DNA of 64,000 nucleotides from Rhizobium sp. Q54 (GCA_945861895.1 CAMAWF010000008.1:1-64000), one strand, 5' to 3'; shown: positions 37,052 to 46,902, counted from the stretch's first letter. The notes: a model not told the origin generated them from the letters alone. Translations and numbers: made by a program.

Positions 37052-38215
37052 ATGCGAACAGCAGTCGTTTGCGGTGGTGGGGTTGCCGGATTGAGCGCCG
37101 CCATTGGGCTAGCCCGAACGGGCTGGCAGGTGGACGTGTACGAGCGCGGTTCCGCCATTCGCGAGATTGGAGCCGGTATCTTCATCAAGGGAAACGGTCT
37201 CCGGGTACTTGAGAATTTTGGTGTTTTGGAAAAGATTCGTCGAGACTGCGTTGTCTTGCGAGAAGCGCGAATACTCGACAAAGACGGACGCTTGTTGCAG
37301 CAACGTATCCTCAAGGAAGTTAACACCGTTTGGAACGTCAAACGCGAACTTCTAATTCGTGCTCTCTTCGATCGCGCAGTCCAACTTGGCGTTCGGATTC
37401 ATGTCGATTGTCCCGTCGATACGATGTCCGAGGACGGGACCGCGGTGATTCGCGGCGAGCGAATTCGCGCGGACGTGGTCATTGCCGCTGATGGCGTGAA
37501 CTCTGTCGCGCGACGCGATCTGGGTTTGAATCGCAAAGTCAGCCTCCCTCTCAGCGGTGCGATTAGGCTTTTGGTGCCCCGCACTGCATTCGAGGCTGGC
37601 GATATGACCCGTGAATTCTGGTCTGGCCGCCTGCGTATCGGAGTGGCGCCCTGCACGCCGACGGAGGTCTACAGCTATCTCGCGGCGCCCTTGAACGACA
37701 CGCGGGCTGCGCGCGCGCCGATCGACGCGAAATACTGGGCAGCAAGCTTTCCTGCGCTTGCAGCGGAAGGATTCTTCGACCGGGCCGCCATCGCGGGTGG
37801 CGTGCACCACCCCTATCCGTTCGTCGGAATCGAAGCATGGTCCAAGGGACGAGTTGCGTTGGTCGGGGACGCCGTTCATGCGCTACCGCCGACGCTCGGT
37901 CAGGGTGCTGGCCTTTCGTTGATGAACACCTTGCTCCTGGGCGAATACCTGGCCAGTGCGCCGGACGTCGCTAAAGCATTGGTCCGGTGGGAAAAGGATT
38001 GGCGCTGGGTCTCTGACCGGACTCAATTTTGCGCGCGCCGCTACGACTGGATCACGTCCGAATGGCCGCCCAGCGTTTATGGGTTGCGCGATGTAGTGAT
38101 TTGGAGCGTCGGCAAGTCGCGCCGTCTCAACGATTACATGCGCATCGCCGATCGGGTCGATGCCCCTCGCCGACAGCTGCTGCCTTCCGCCGAGTTCAGG
38201 TCGGCGGCGCTTTGA
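37052..38215 (+). CDS. FAD-dependent aromatic monooxygenase (salicylate/6-hydroxynicotinate hydroxylase-like)
   Basis: VVCGGGVAGLSAAIGLARTGWQVDVYERG; VALVGDAVHALPPTLGQGAGLSLMN. Confidence 0.93.
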   Translation: MRTAVVCGGGVAGLSAAIGLARTGWQVDVYERGSAIREIGAGIFIKGNGLRVLENFGVLEKIRRDCVVLREARILDKDGRLLQQRILKEVNTVWNVKRELLIRALFDRAVQLGVRIHVDCPVDTMSEDGTAVIRGERIRADVVIAADGVNSVARRDLGLNRKVSLPLSGAIRLLVPRTAFEAGDMTREFWSGRLRIGVAPCTPTEVYSYLAAPLNDTRAARAPIDAKYWAASFPALAAEGFFDRAAIAGGVHHPYPFVGIEAWSKGRVALVGDAVHALPPTLGQGAGLSLMNTLLLGEYLASAPDVAKALVRWEKDWRWVSDRTQFCARRYDWITSEWPPSVYGLRDVVIWSVGKSRRLNDYMRIADRVDAPRRQLLPSAEFRSAAL

Positions 38216-38473
38216 GTTGAAATTCCATGCTTGCCCGAGGTTCGCGATGATTGAGAACGACGTCATCAATTCAGAAAAGCGGCAGCTTGACCCCGCCGCG
38301 CTGGATCATCAATCGGTCTACGCTCGGAAATTTCATCACTCAGCAAGCAGTTCCTCTTGGTGAGATGCAGTGAACAAGAGTTCGCGCATCGTGCCCGACG
38401 TTCGACGACGACAAAGGTCCATTGCGTCCACAAGCAGCGTGTTCTTTCGATCGTGATACACAAGGAGAGTGAC

Positions 38474-39463
38474 GTGACCCATCTCGCGACGCTTACGCTA
38501 ACTCTGCTTTTCGCACTTGCATTTCCGGTCGTGGCACGAGCTGCCGAGCCGGTTTCGGCTTACCCATCAAAGCTGGTGCGGCTCATCGTGCCCTATCCAG
38601 CGGGTGGTTCGAGCGACATTGTCGCGCGCATGATGGCTATTAAGTTGGCGGATCGCTGGAAGCAGAGTGTCATAGTAGAGAACAAGGTAGGCGCATCCGG
38701 CATTATCGCAACGGACTTCGTGGCAAATTCACCCCCCGATGGATATTCAATTCTGGTCGGATCGAATTCTGCTACGACCATTGCGTCGCACCTGAGCACC
38801 AAATCATCGACGTTCAAGGGATTAAGCGACCTCGTCTCTCTGACCAACGTTTTGAGCGTTCCAGCCGTGCTTGTTGTGAATCCGAGGGTTCCCGCCAACA
38901 CGATTGCAGAGTTGATCGCACTCCTCAAACAAAGCCCGGGAAAATACAATTATGGCAGCTCTGGTGCGCAGAGCGGCTACCACCTTTCGATGGAGCAATT
39001 TCAAATGATGACGGGCACCAAGATGGTGCACGTTCCCTACGCCGGTATTGCCCCAGCCGAGCTTGCGCTCATCTCGGGCGATGTGGAGGTTCTGCTCGAT
39101 TCGGGACTCACGTCGCTTCAGCACATTCGTTCTGGCCGGATGCGAATTCTTGGCATTGCCAGTCTGGAGACATGGCCCCTGGCTCCGGAATTCCCGTTGA
39201 TGTCAGCGACGCTGCCCGGATTTCAGTCGTTGTCGTTCATCGGACTTTTTGCAGCACGCGACACGCCCACCGAACTAGCGGCGAAAATCACCAGCGAATT
39301 TCGAGCAATTCTCAACGAGTCAGAACTGCATCAGAAACTTATTAATCTTGGAGCCATTCCCTCAAGCATTGGTATGTCATCCGAGGATTTTAAGAAATTT
39401 CTCGAGATCGACGCCAAGACCTGGGGCGATGTGATTCAAGCAAGCGGCGGAAAAAAGAATTGA
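38474..39463 (+). CDS. Bug family (tripartite tricarboxylate) substrate-binding protein
   Basis: GTG start after AAGGAGAG; signal peptide; YPSKLVRLIVPYPAGGSSDIVARMMAIKLADRWKQSVIVENKVGASG. Confidence 0.93.
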   Translation: MTHLATLTLTLLFALAFPVVARAAEPVSAYPSKLVRLIVPYPAGGSSDIVARMMAIKLADRWKQSVIVENKVGASGIIATDFVANSPPDGYSILVGSNSATTIASHLSTKSSTFKGLSDLVSLTNVLSVPAVLVVNPRVPANTIAELIALLKQSPGKYNYGSSGAQSGYHLSMEQFQMMTGTKMVHVPYAGIAPAELALISGDVEVLLDSGLTSLQHIRSGRMRILGIASLETWPLAPEFPLMSATLPGFQSLSFIGLFAARDTPTELAAKITSEFRAILNESELHQKLINLGAIPSSIGMSSEDFKKFLEIDAKTWGDVIQASGGKKN

Positions 39464-39559
39464 CATTCGTTGGCGCCAACTGTGTTTGGATCGCGCGTTC
39501 GATTGGAATGGTGGGAGCGGCAGACTCGATGATGTGTTTGCCTGCCGCTGAGAGTATGA

Positions 39560-40096
39560 TTAAGCCGCCAGCGGATAGGTCGCTTCGACCACATAGGGGC
39601 CGCCGCCGGTGGAAGCGCGCGCGGAAAATAACACGAAATGCGAGACCGGAATCGGCAGCGAGCGGAAATGCGCGCGCGCAGAGAGATAGTCGGCCACATC
39701 GCGGCTGGATGAATCGCGCAGCCGCGCGAGCGTAACGTGCGGGGTGTATTTGCGCCCTTCCGGCTCAAGCCCGATGCGCCGCAGCAGCCGCTCCTGCTCC
39801 GCTTGCGTTTCGATCAGCGAGGGCGCCGGCGCGGCGGTGGCCACCACCGCACGCGGCTTGCGGCCGCCGAACGACGTGAGCCCTTCGAGGCGCAATTCAA
39901 ACGCCTTGCGTTTCACCTGGCCGAGGATGAACGCCGCTTCGCGCGCGACCACATCGTCCACGTCGCCGATGAAGCGCAGCGTCAAATGATAATAATCGGG
40001 ATCGATCCAGCGCGCGCCCGGCAGTCCGCCGCGCAACATGGAAAGTGATTGCGCGATCTCGGACGGGATTTCCAGCGCGGTGAACAGGCGCGGCAT
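39560..40096 (-). CDS. thpR: RNA 2',3'-cyclic phosphodiesterase
   Basis: MPRLFTALEIP...YHLTLRFIGDV...YTPHVTLARL (HxTx motifs). Confidence 0.93.
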   Translation of the reverse strand: MPRLFTALEIPSEIAQSLSMLRGGLPGARWIDPDYYHLTLRFIGDVDDVVAREAAFILGQVKRKAFELRLEGLTSFGGRKPRAVVATAAPAPSLIETQAEQERLLRRIGLEPEGRKYTPHVTLARLRDSSSRDVADYLSARAHFRSLPIPVSHFVLFSARASTGGGPYVVEATYPLAA

Positions 40097-40103
40097 GGAC
40101 GTC

Positions 40104-40793
40104 TCACGAGGCGCGCGCCGCGCGCACGCGGGCGATGAGTTCTTCGACCTTCGGCATGATGTTTTTCACGATCGCGTCGATGCCGGCGGCGGTAGGGTGC
40201 AGGCCGTCGGGCAAATTCAGCTTGGGATCGGCCGCAACCCCTTCGAGAAAGAATGGATAGAGGATCAGAGCATAGCTTGAGGCCAGCGACGGAAAAATGA
40301 CATCGAACGCCTGCACGTAGTCCGTCCCCATGTTGCGTGGCGCCCGCATGCCCGCAAGCAGAACGGCGATGCGGCGGTGCTTGAGCCGCTGCACGATCGC
40401 CTCCAGCGCCGCACGCGTCAGTTTCGGATCGACCCCTCGCAGGGCGTCATTGGCGCCGAGCTCGAGGATGACCGCCTCGGTGCCCTCCGGCACCGACCAG
40501 TCCAGCCGGCCAAGCCCGCCGGAGGCGGTGTCGCCGGAGACGCCGGCATTTGCCACTTCCGCCGCGATGCCCTTGGCCTGCAAGGCTTGGCCGAGCCTGG
40601 CGGGAAATGCCGCATCGGCGGGCAGGCCATAGCCGGCCGACAGCGAATCGCCCAACACCACGATGCGTACCGGCCGGTCGGCGGCTACAACGGCCGTCGT
40701 GCAAACAATCGTGAGCAGGGCAGCGACCGCGAGACGCTGGACCCGGGCGGCCTTTCTCCCATATGAGCGGGACTGTAATTGGAATGACCACAT
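40104..40793 (-). CDS. Arylesterase / GDSL lysophospholipase-like (TesA-like)
   Basis: RIVVLGDSLSAGYGLPADAAFPARL; signal peptide; DGLHPTAAGI. Confidence 0.92.
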   Translation of the reverse strand: MWSFQLQSRSYGRKAARVQRLAVAALLTIVCTTAVVAADRPVRIVVLGDSLSAGYGLPADAAFPARLGQALQAKGIAAEVANAGVSGDTASGGLGRLDWSVPEGTEAVILELGANDALRGVDPKLTRAALEAIVQRLKHRRIAVLLAGMRAPRNMGTDYVQAFDVIFPSLASSYALILYPFFLEGVAADPKLNLPDGLHPTAAGIDAIVKNIMPKVEELIARVRAARAS

Positions 40794-41493
40794 GACGGAT
40801 CTCTCGCGGGCGAGCCCGGCGATTGCACTGGCCGGGGTGAACCTCTCGCTCGGGCATGGCGCAGCCCGTGTTCATATCCTCAAAGATATCGACCTGAATA
40901 TAGGCCGCGGCGAGGCGATTGGCCTGATCGGGCCTTCCGGCTCGGGCAAATCGACGCTGCTGATGGTGATGGCGGGACTTGAACGGCCGGATACCGGGAA
41001 CGTCACGGTTGCCGGCGAGGACCTGGTCCGGCTCGACGAGGACGCGCTGGCGCGCTTCCGCGGCCGCAATGTCGGCATCGTGTTCCAGTCGTTCCATCTC
41101 ATCCCCACCATGACCGCACTGGAAAACGTGGCGGTGCCGCTGGAGCTGGCCGGCATCGCCGACAGCCACGAGCGCGCGCGGCATGAACTCGGCGCAGTCG
41201 GGCTCGCCGACCGGCTCGACCACTACCCGGCGGAACTTTCCGGCGGCGAGCAGCAACGCGTTGCTGTCGCGCGCGCGCTGGCGCCCAATCCGGCAATCCT
41301 GGTCGCCGACGAGCCGACCGGCAATCTGGACGAGACGACCGGCAAGCAGATCATCGATCTTCTGTTCACGGGCCACGTGGAGCGCAAGACCACGCTGGTG
41401 CTCGTCACCCACGACAATGCGTTGGCCGCGCGCTGCGAACGGGTCGTGCGGCTGCGCTCCGGCCGCACCGAGAGCGTCAGCGTGCCGGCATGA
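40792..41493 (+). CDS. ABC transporter ATP-binding protein (YbbA/LolD-like)
   Basis: Walker A GPSGSGKST; LSGGEQQRVAVARAL; VADEPTGNLDE. Confidence 0.95.
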   Translation: MTDLSRASPAIALAGVNLSLGHGAARVHILKDIDLNIGRGEAIGLIGPSGSGKSTLLMVMAGLERPDTGNVTVAGEDLVRLDEDALARFRGRNVGIVFQSFHLIPTMTALENVAVPLELAGIADSHERARHELGAVGLADRLDHYPAELSGGEQQRVAVARALAPNPAILVADEPTGNLDETTGKQIIDLLFTGHVERKTTLVLVTHDNALAARCERVVRLRSGRTESVSVPA

Positions 41494-44069
41494 GCGTCAC
41501 CCTCGGTCAAATGCCGGTTTCGGCACGTCCGGATAGATTTCTGGCGGCGCGTTTTGCGTTACGCGAAATGCGCGGCGGATTGCGCGGCTTCTATGTTTTC
41601 ATCGCCTGCATCGCGCTCGGCGTCATGGCCATCGCCGGCGTTGCTTCGGTCGCCGGCAGTCTCGCCAACGGCATGGCGCGCGAAGGGCGGGTGATTCTCG
41701 GCGGCGATCTTGCCTTCACGCTGATCCACCGCGAGGCGGACACGGCCGAACGGGATTTTCTGCGGCGGCGTGGCGACGTGTCGGTCGCCGCCACCATGCG
41801 CGCGATGGCGCGGGCCGGCGACGGCGGCGCGGCGCTGGTCGAGATCAAGGCGGTCGATGCCGCCTATCCGCTGCACGGAAGCGTTACGTTCGATCCCCCC
41901 ATGACGCTCGCAAGCGCATTCGCCGCGCGCGACGGCGCCTTCGGCGCTGTCGCCGATCCGGCCTTGCTGGTGCGGCTCGATCTCAAGCCCGGCGCGCGGC
42001 TGATGGTCGGCGCGGCGGCAATTGAGATTCGCGCGGTGCTGACGGCCGAGCCCGACAAGCTCGCCGGCGGCATCGGCTTCGGGCCGCGGCTGCTGACAAG
42101 CGAAGCCGCCTTGCGCGCCACCGGCTTGCTGCAACCCGGCAGTCTGGTGCGCTGGCATTACCGGTTGCGCCTGCCGGCGGGCGATGCGACCGACGCCGCC
42201 GCTAAAAAACTTGTCGCCGATACGCGCGCGCAATTGCCGGAAGCCGGCTGGGATATCCGCACCCGCAGCAACGCCTCGCCGCAGCTCGAGCGCAATGTCG
42301 ATCGCTTTACCCAGTTTCTCACCATAGTCGGGCTGACCGCGCTGCTGGTCGGCGGGGTCGGCGTCGGCAACGCGGTGAAAGGCCATCTCGACCGCAAGCG
42401 TGACGTGATCGCGACCCTAAAGGCGCTCGGCGCCACCGGCAAACGCGTGTTTGCGATCTATCTCACGCAAGTCATGGCGCTGGCTCTGCTCGGCGGCGCG
42501 ATCGGGCTCCTGCTCGGGGCGACGCTGCCGTTCCTTGTCGCCTGGGCCTTCGGCGCGATCATTCCGCTGCCGATCGAGCCGGCGCTGCATCCCGGCCAGC
42601 TCGCGCTGTCACTGGTCTACGGCTTGCTCACGGCCCTGGCCTTCGCGCTGTGGCCGCTCGGCCGCGCGCATGACGTGCCGGTCGCGGCGCTGTTTCGCGA
42701 CGCGGTGGCGCTGGAACGGCGCTGGCCGCGCCGGGTCTATATGCTGGCGACCGCGCTTGCCGTGCTCGTGCTTGCCGCGCTCGCCATCGTGCTTGCCTAC
42801 GACCGGCGCGTGGCGACGATCTATATCGCCACGGCGGCCGGCGTGTTCGTCACCCTGCGTCTGGTCGCAAGCCTGCTGATGCTCGCCGCCCGGCACGCGC
42901 CGCGCGCACGCTCGACCGTCTTGCGCATGGCCATCGCCAATATCCATCGTCCCGGCGCGCTGACGCCGACCATCGTGCTTTCGCTCGGCCTCGGACTCGC
43001 ATTGCTTGTTACCGTGATCGAGATCGACGGCAATCTGCGCCAGCAATTCGCCGCGGCGCTGCCGGAAAAAGCGCCGTCGTTCTATTTCGTCGACATCCCG
43101 TCGGCCGATGCCGAGCGTTTCGGCGCCTATGTGCGCGAACGCGTCCCCGAGGCCAGGCTGGAAGAAGTGCCGATGCTGCGCGGGCGCATCGTTTCCGCCA
43201 ACGGAATCAGGGCCGAAAACATCAAGCCCGCGCCGGAAGCCGCCTGGGTGCTGCAAAGCGACCGCGGCATCACCTACACCGGCGAAATTCCCAGCGGTTC
43301 GCGCGTGGTGGAAGGCGAGTGGTGGAAACCGGATCATGCCGGCGAGCCGCTGATCTCATTCGAGAAGAAGATCGCCGACGGCCTCGGTCTCAAGCTCGGC
43401 GATCCGGTCACCGTCAACGTGCTCGGCCGCAACATCACCGCGCGCATCGCCAATTTGCGGACCGTCGACTGGCAGAGCCTGGGAATCAATTTCGTGCTGG
43501 TCTATTCGCCCAACGCATTCCGCGGCGCGCCGCACACGCATATGGCGACGCTGACTTATCCCGGCGGCAGCACGCCGGTGCAGGAAAACGCGGTCATCAA
43601 ATCGGTCGCCGAGGCATTTCCGATGGTGACAACGGTGCGCGTGAAGGATGCGCTCGACGCCATCGGCAAGATCGTCGGCAATCTCGTGGTCGCGATCCGC
43701 GGCGCCAGCACGATCACGCTCATCGCCGCCGGATTGGTGCTTGGCGGCGCGCTCGCCGCCGGCCACCGCCACCGGGTCTACGACGCCGTGGTGCTCAAGA
43801 CGCTCGGCGCGACGCGGCGGCGGCTGTTGAGCGCCTACCTGCTGGAATATCTTATGCTCGGGGCCGCCACCGCCGTGTTCGGAGTGTTGAGCGGTTCGCT
43901 CGCAGCCTGGCTGATCGTCACCGAGCTGATGCACCTCGATTTTACCTGGCTGCCGGCCCCGGCGCTGGCGGCGACCTTGGGCGCGGTCATTGTCACCGTG
44001 GCGCTGGGTCTGGCCGGAACCTTCTCGGCGCTGGGCCAGAAGCCGGCGCCGGTACTGCGCAATCTCTAG
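41490..44069 (+). CDS. FtsX-like permease (YbbP-like ABC permease)
   Basis: 859 aa, multiple TM segments; overlaps ATPase gene by 4 bp. Confidence 0.92.
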   Translation: MSVTLGQMPVSARPDRFLAARFALREMRGGLRGFYVFIACIALGVMAIAGVASVAGSLANGMAREGRVILGGDLAFTLIHREADTAERDFLRRRGDVSVAATMRAMARAGDGGAALVEIKAVDAAYPLHGSVTFDPPMTLASAFAARDGAFGAVADPALLVRLDLKPGARLMVGAAAIEIRAVLTAEPDKLAGGIGFGPRLLTSEAALRATGLLQPGSLVRWHYRLRLPAGDATDAAAKKLVADTRAQLPEAGWDIRTRSNASPQLERNVDRFTQFLTIVGLTALLVGGVGVGNAVKGHLDRKRDVIATLKALGATGKRVFAIYLTQVMALALLGGAIGLLLGATLPFLVAWAFGAIIPLPIEPALHPGQLALSLVYGLLTALAFALWPLGRAHDVPVAALFRDAVALERRWPRRVYMLATALAVLVLAALAIVLAYDRRVATIYIATAAGVFVTLRLVASLLMLAARHAPRARSTVLRMAIANIHRPGALTPTIVLSLGLGLALLVTVIEIDGNLRQQFAAALPEKAPSFYFVDIPSADAERFGAYVRERVPEARLEEVPMLRGRIVSANGIRAENIKPAPEAAWVLQSDRGITYTGEIPSGSRVVEGEWWKPDHAGEPLISFEKKIADGLGLKLGDPVTVNVLGRNITARIANLRTVDWQSLGINFVLVYSPNAFRGAPHTHMATLTYPGGSTPVQENAVIKSVAEAFPMVTTVRVKDALDAIGKIVGNLVVAIRGASTITLIAAGLVLGGALAAGHRHRVYDAVVLKTLGATRRRLLSAYLLEYLMLGAATAVFGVLSGSLAAWLIVTELMHLDFTWLPAPALAATLGAVIVTVALGLAGTFSALGQKPAPVLRNL

Positions 44070-44300
44070 CTTTGCGACATTCGGCCGCGTCGAATTTGCC
44101 AGCCTTAATGGAGGGTGTTTCTGCTATAAAACCGGGCTTGCCGGACATTAACGTTTAGCAATCCAGCAAATAATATTGATCGGACATATCTGGCGCGGAC
44201 GGCAATCTCGCACTAGATTCCAGCACAAAGGCGTTGGCGGCCGGTTGCCGCTGCCGCCACAACTGACCGGCCAGTACGCCGGAAAAGAGAGGGAACTTCG

Positions 44301-45059
44301 ATGTCGGATTTCGACCGGAACATAGCTGCCCGTCGCGGCTTTGGTGCCGAACAGGCGGTCGCGGTTGATGCAGGCCTGCGCGCCTACATGATCCGTGTTT
44401 ACAACTATATGGCAACGGGCGTTGCCCTGACCGGCGTCGTCTCGTGGCTGACGTTCAATGCCGCGGTCACGACCGGCGCCAACGGCGCGCTCGCCTTGAC
44501 CTCCTTCGGCCAGACGCTTTACAGCGGCCCAGTCGCGATCGGGCTGTTCCTCGCCACGCTCGGGCTCGTGTTCTTCATGAGCTTCCGGATCGACAAGCTG
44601 CAGGTAAGCACCGCGATGGCTCTCTTCATGGCCTACGCCGCGCTGCTGGGCGTGATGCTGTCGTCGATATTTCTCACCTACACCGGCACATCGATCACGC
44701 GCGTGTTCTTCATCTCGGCGGCTTCATTCGGCGCGTTGAGCATGTACGGCTACACGACGCAACGCGATCTGTCGGCGATGGGCTCGTTCCTGATCATGGG
44801 GCTGTTCGGCCTCATCCTCGCGATGCTCGTGAACATGTTTCTCAAGAGCACGGGCCTCGACTTCGTGATCTCCGCCATCGGTGTGCTGATTTTCGCCGGT
44901 CTCACGGCGTGGGACACGCAGCGGATCAAGGAGATGTATGACGTGTCGGACGACGGCACCATCGCCGGCCGCAAGGCCGTGATGGGCGCGCTGGCGCTCT
45001 ACCTCGACTTCATCAACATGTTCCTGTTCCTGTTGCGCTTCCTCGGCGACCGGCGCTAA
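44301..45059 (+). CDS. Bax inhibitor-1/YccA family membrane protein
   Basis: LRAYMIRVYNYMATGVALTG...GLTAWDTQRIKEMYD...GALALYLDFINMFLFLLRFLGDRR. Confidence 0.95.
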   Translation: MSDFDRNIAARRGFGAEQAVAVDAGLRAYMIRVYNYMATGVALTGVVSWLTFNAAVTTGANGALALTSFGQTLYSGPVAIGLFLATLGLVFFMSFRIDKLQVSTAMALFMAYAALLGVMLSSIFLTYTGTSITRVFFISAASFGALSMYGYTTQRDLSAMGSFLIMGLFGLILAMLVNMFLKSTGLDFVISAIGVLIFAGLTAWDTQRIKEMYDVSDDGTIAGRKAVMGALALYLDFINMFLFLLRFLGDRR

Positions 45060-45085
45060 GCAAGCCGTCGTAATCCCAAGAATTG

Positions 45086-45121
45086 AAGCGCCCCGGCCAC
45101 ATGCCGGGGCGCTTTTGTTTT
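45086..45121 (+). terminator. Strong rho-independent terminator after the Bax inhibitor-1 gene
   Basis: AAGCGCCCCGGC...GCCGGGGCGCTT then TTGTTTTG. Confidence 0.9.
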
Positions 45122-45137
45122 GTTATCTTTGCGCTGC

Positions 45138-45674
45138 ATGACCCTGGTTCCCATCCGCCCCGCGACAGCAAGCGACATCCCAGCCATCGCGGGCATTTAC
45201 GCCCATGCGGTCATCCATGGCACCGCTTCGTTCGAGATCGAACCGCCGGATGAAGCGGAGATGATGCGGCGGATGCGCCAGCTCCTCGACAATGATTTTC
45301 CTTACATCGTCGCGCAGATCGATGGCGCGCTCGCCGGCTACGCCTATGCCGGACCCTATCGCGCACGGCCGGCTTATCGCTGGACGCTCGAGGACTCGGT
45401 TTATATCGCGCCGCATATGCAACACCGCGGCATCGGCCGCGCTTTGCTCGACCGGCTGATTGCGGATTCGCAGGCGCGCGGTTTCCGGCAGATGATCGCG
45501 GTGATCGGGGACTCCACGCTGCAAACGCCATCGGTCGCGTTACATGCCGCCGCCGGTTTTCGTCTCGTCGGCACGCTGGAGAATGTCGGCTTCAAGCACG
45601 GGCGCTGGCTCGACAGCGTGCTGATGCAGCGTCCGCTTGGCGATGGAGCGACCACCAACCCGCAGCGGAATTAG
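45138..45674 (+). CDS. GNAT N-acetyltransferase (phosphinothricin acetyltransferase-like)
   Basis: IRPATASDIPAIAGIYAHAVIHGTASFEIEPP; VYIAPHMQHRGIGRALLDRLI. Confidence 0.92.
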   Translation: MTLVPIRPATASDIPAIAGIYAHAVIHGTASFEIEPPDEAEMMRRMRQLLDNDFPYIVAQIDGALAGYAYAGPYRARPAYRWTLEDSVYIAPHMQHRGIGRALLDRLIADSQARGFRQMIAVIGDSTLQTPSVALHAAAGFRLVGTLENVGFKHGRWLDSVLMQRPLGDGATTNPQRN

Positions 45675-45749
45675 TCGGGATGTTCCTTTAGGCGTTTATA
45701 CAACCACACCACCTATAGTCCTATGCCATAGTTCCCATAGGGGGAGGGT

Positions 45750-46478
45750 ATGGGCACTTTCGTTAAAGCATTTTTCGGCGCTGCCATCGGCAGGCTTTTT
45801 GTCATTATTGGCTTGGCTATTCTCGCAGCACTCGGTTTCAGCGCCGACTATGTGGCTCGCAGTGCCATGAGTTGGTTCGGTACCAGCCCCGCAGATGCTA
45901 CTGTAACTGTTCTGCGCATCGCTGGCGCTATTATTGGCGTGCTTTGCGTGCTCACTATCGCAATCCCATTCATTTGGACGCTTATTCGTCCACGAAAATT
46001 TACGGCGAGTTTCGACGCAAAGCGCGATATTCACGCCGCCCTTCCACAATTCAATCCGCAAACTGGTCAGCAACTTCCTAACCGGGTGACCTATGTGCAC
46101 GTTCACGTTGAAGCATTGCGGTCGAACGTGACGCCGTGCACGGGAGCTATCACAGCTCTAGAAAAATTGGGCCCACAGGGGGAAACAATCGCTAGACTCG
46201 ATGCAACTCGCCAACTGATCTGGGCACCTCGAGAGCATCGTCAATTTCAGCAGACTATTGCCCCCCGTTTGCCTCAAGACCTAGATTTGTTTCGGACTAT
46301 CGAAGGCGTGGATCGATTGGAAGTTTTGTGTGAGGGCCACCCACAATCGTGGCTTGACTTCTTCAACCACCCGGGTCGCTATCGCATCACGGTCGCCGTC
46401 CACGGCGGCGAGCGCACTGAGATAGTCCAGGTTACAATCGAGTGGCGGGGTAAGTGGGACAATTTCGACGCTACCTAG
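45750..46478 (+). CDS. Orphan hypothetical protein with two N-terminal TM segments and a soluble C-terminal domain
   Basis: 242-aa ORF, lower GC than neighbours; no family recognised. Confidence 0.65.
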   Translation: MGTFVKAFFGAAIGRLFVIIGLAILAALGFSADYVARSAMSWFGTSPADATVTVLRIAGAIIGVLCVLTIAIPFIWTLIRPRKFTASFDAKRDIHAALPQFNPQTGQQLPNRVTYVHVHVEALRSNVTPCTGAITALEKLGPQGETIARLDATRQLIWAPREHRQFQQTIAPRLPQDLDLFRTIEGVDRLEVLCEGHPQSWLDFFNHPGRYRITVAVHGGERTEIVQVTIEWRGKWDNFDAT

Positions 46479-46518
46479 ACTTCGACGGTTGCTTCTCGCC
46501 CCGGAATAACAAAGTTGG

Positions 46519-46902
46519 TTAGCCGGCCACCACCTGCAGCGAAGGATCGAGCGCGCGCAAGACGCGCTCCAATTCATGACCGCGGCGTACAATCAGCCCG
46601 GTCGCTGAAATCACGCTATAGGTACCTTGCTTGCGCGCCAGCCGGGGGCTTTTCTCGATGCGGTAGATCGGGACTTCGGAAGCACGGCGGAAAACCGAGA
46701 ACACGGCGCGGTCCTTCAAAAAATCGATGGCATAATCGCGCCATTCCCCGGCGGCGACCTTGCGGCCATAAAGACTGAGGATGCGGCTGAGTTCGCGGTG
46801 GCTGAAAGTGACCTGATTTTGCGGGGGGGCGGCCGGAAATCTGACTGGGCTCCTGCCCCCCATATTCTCGCTTGGATCGATTTCGCCGGGACCGAACGTC
46901 AT
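46519..46902 (-). CDS. DUF2794 domain protein
   Basis: QVTFSHRELSRILSLYGRKVAAGEWRDYAIDFLKDRAVFSVFRRASEVPIYRIEK. Confidence 0.88.
   Translation of the reverse strand: MTFGPGEIDPSENMGGRSPVRFPAAPPQNQVTFSHRELSRILSLYGRKVAAGEWRDYAIDFLKDRAVFSVFRRASEVPIYRIEKSPRLARKQGTYSVISATGLIVRRGHELERVLRALDPSLQVVAG

Larger units (their letters stand above)
36087..39559. mobile_element. Putative genomic islet (GntR regulator, FAD monooxygenase, Bug SBP) flanked by direct repeats of the thpR 3' end
   Basis: Direct repeats 36051-36086 / 39560-39595; visibly lower GC than flanks. Confidence 0.65.
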
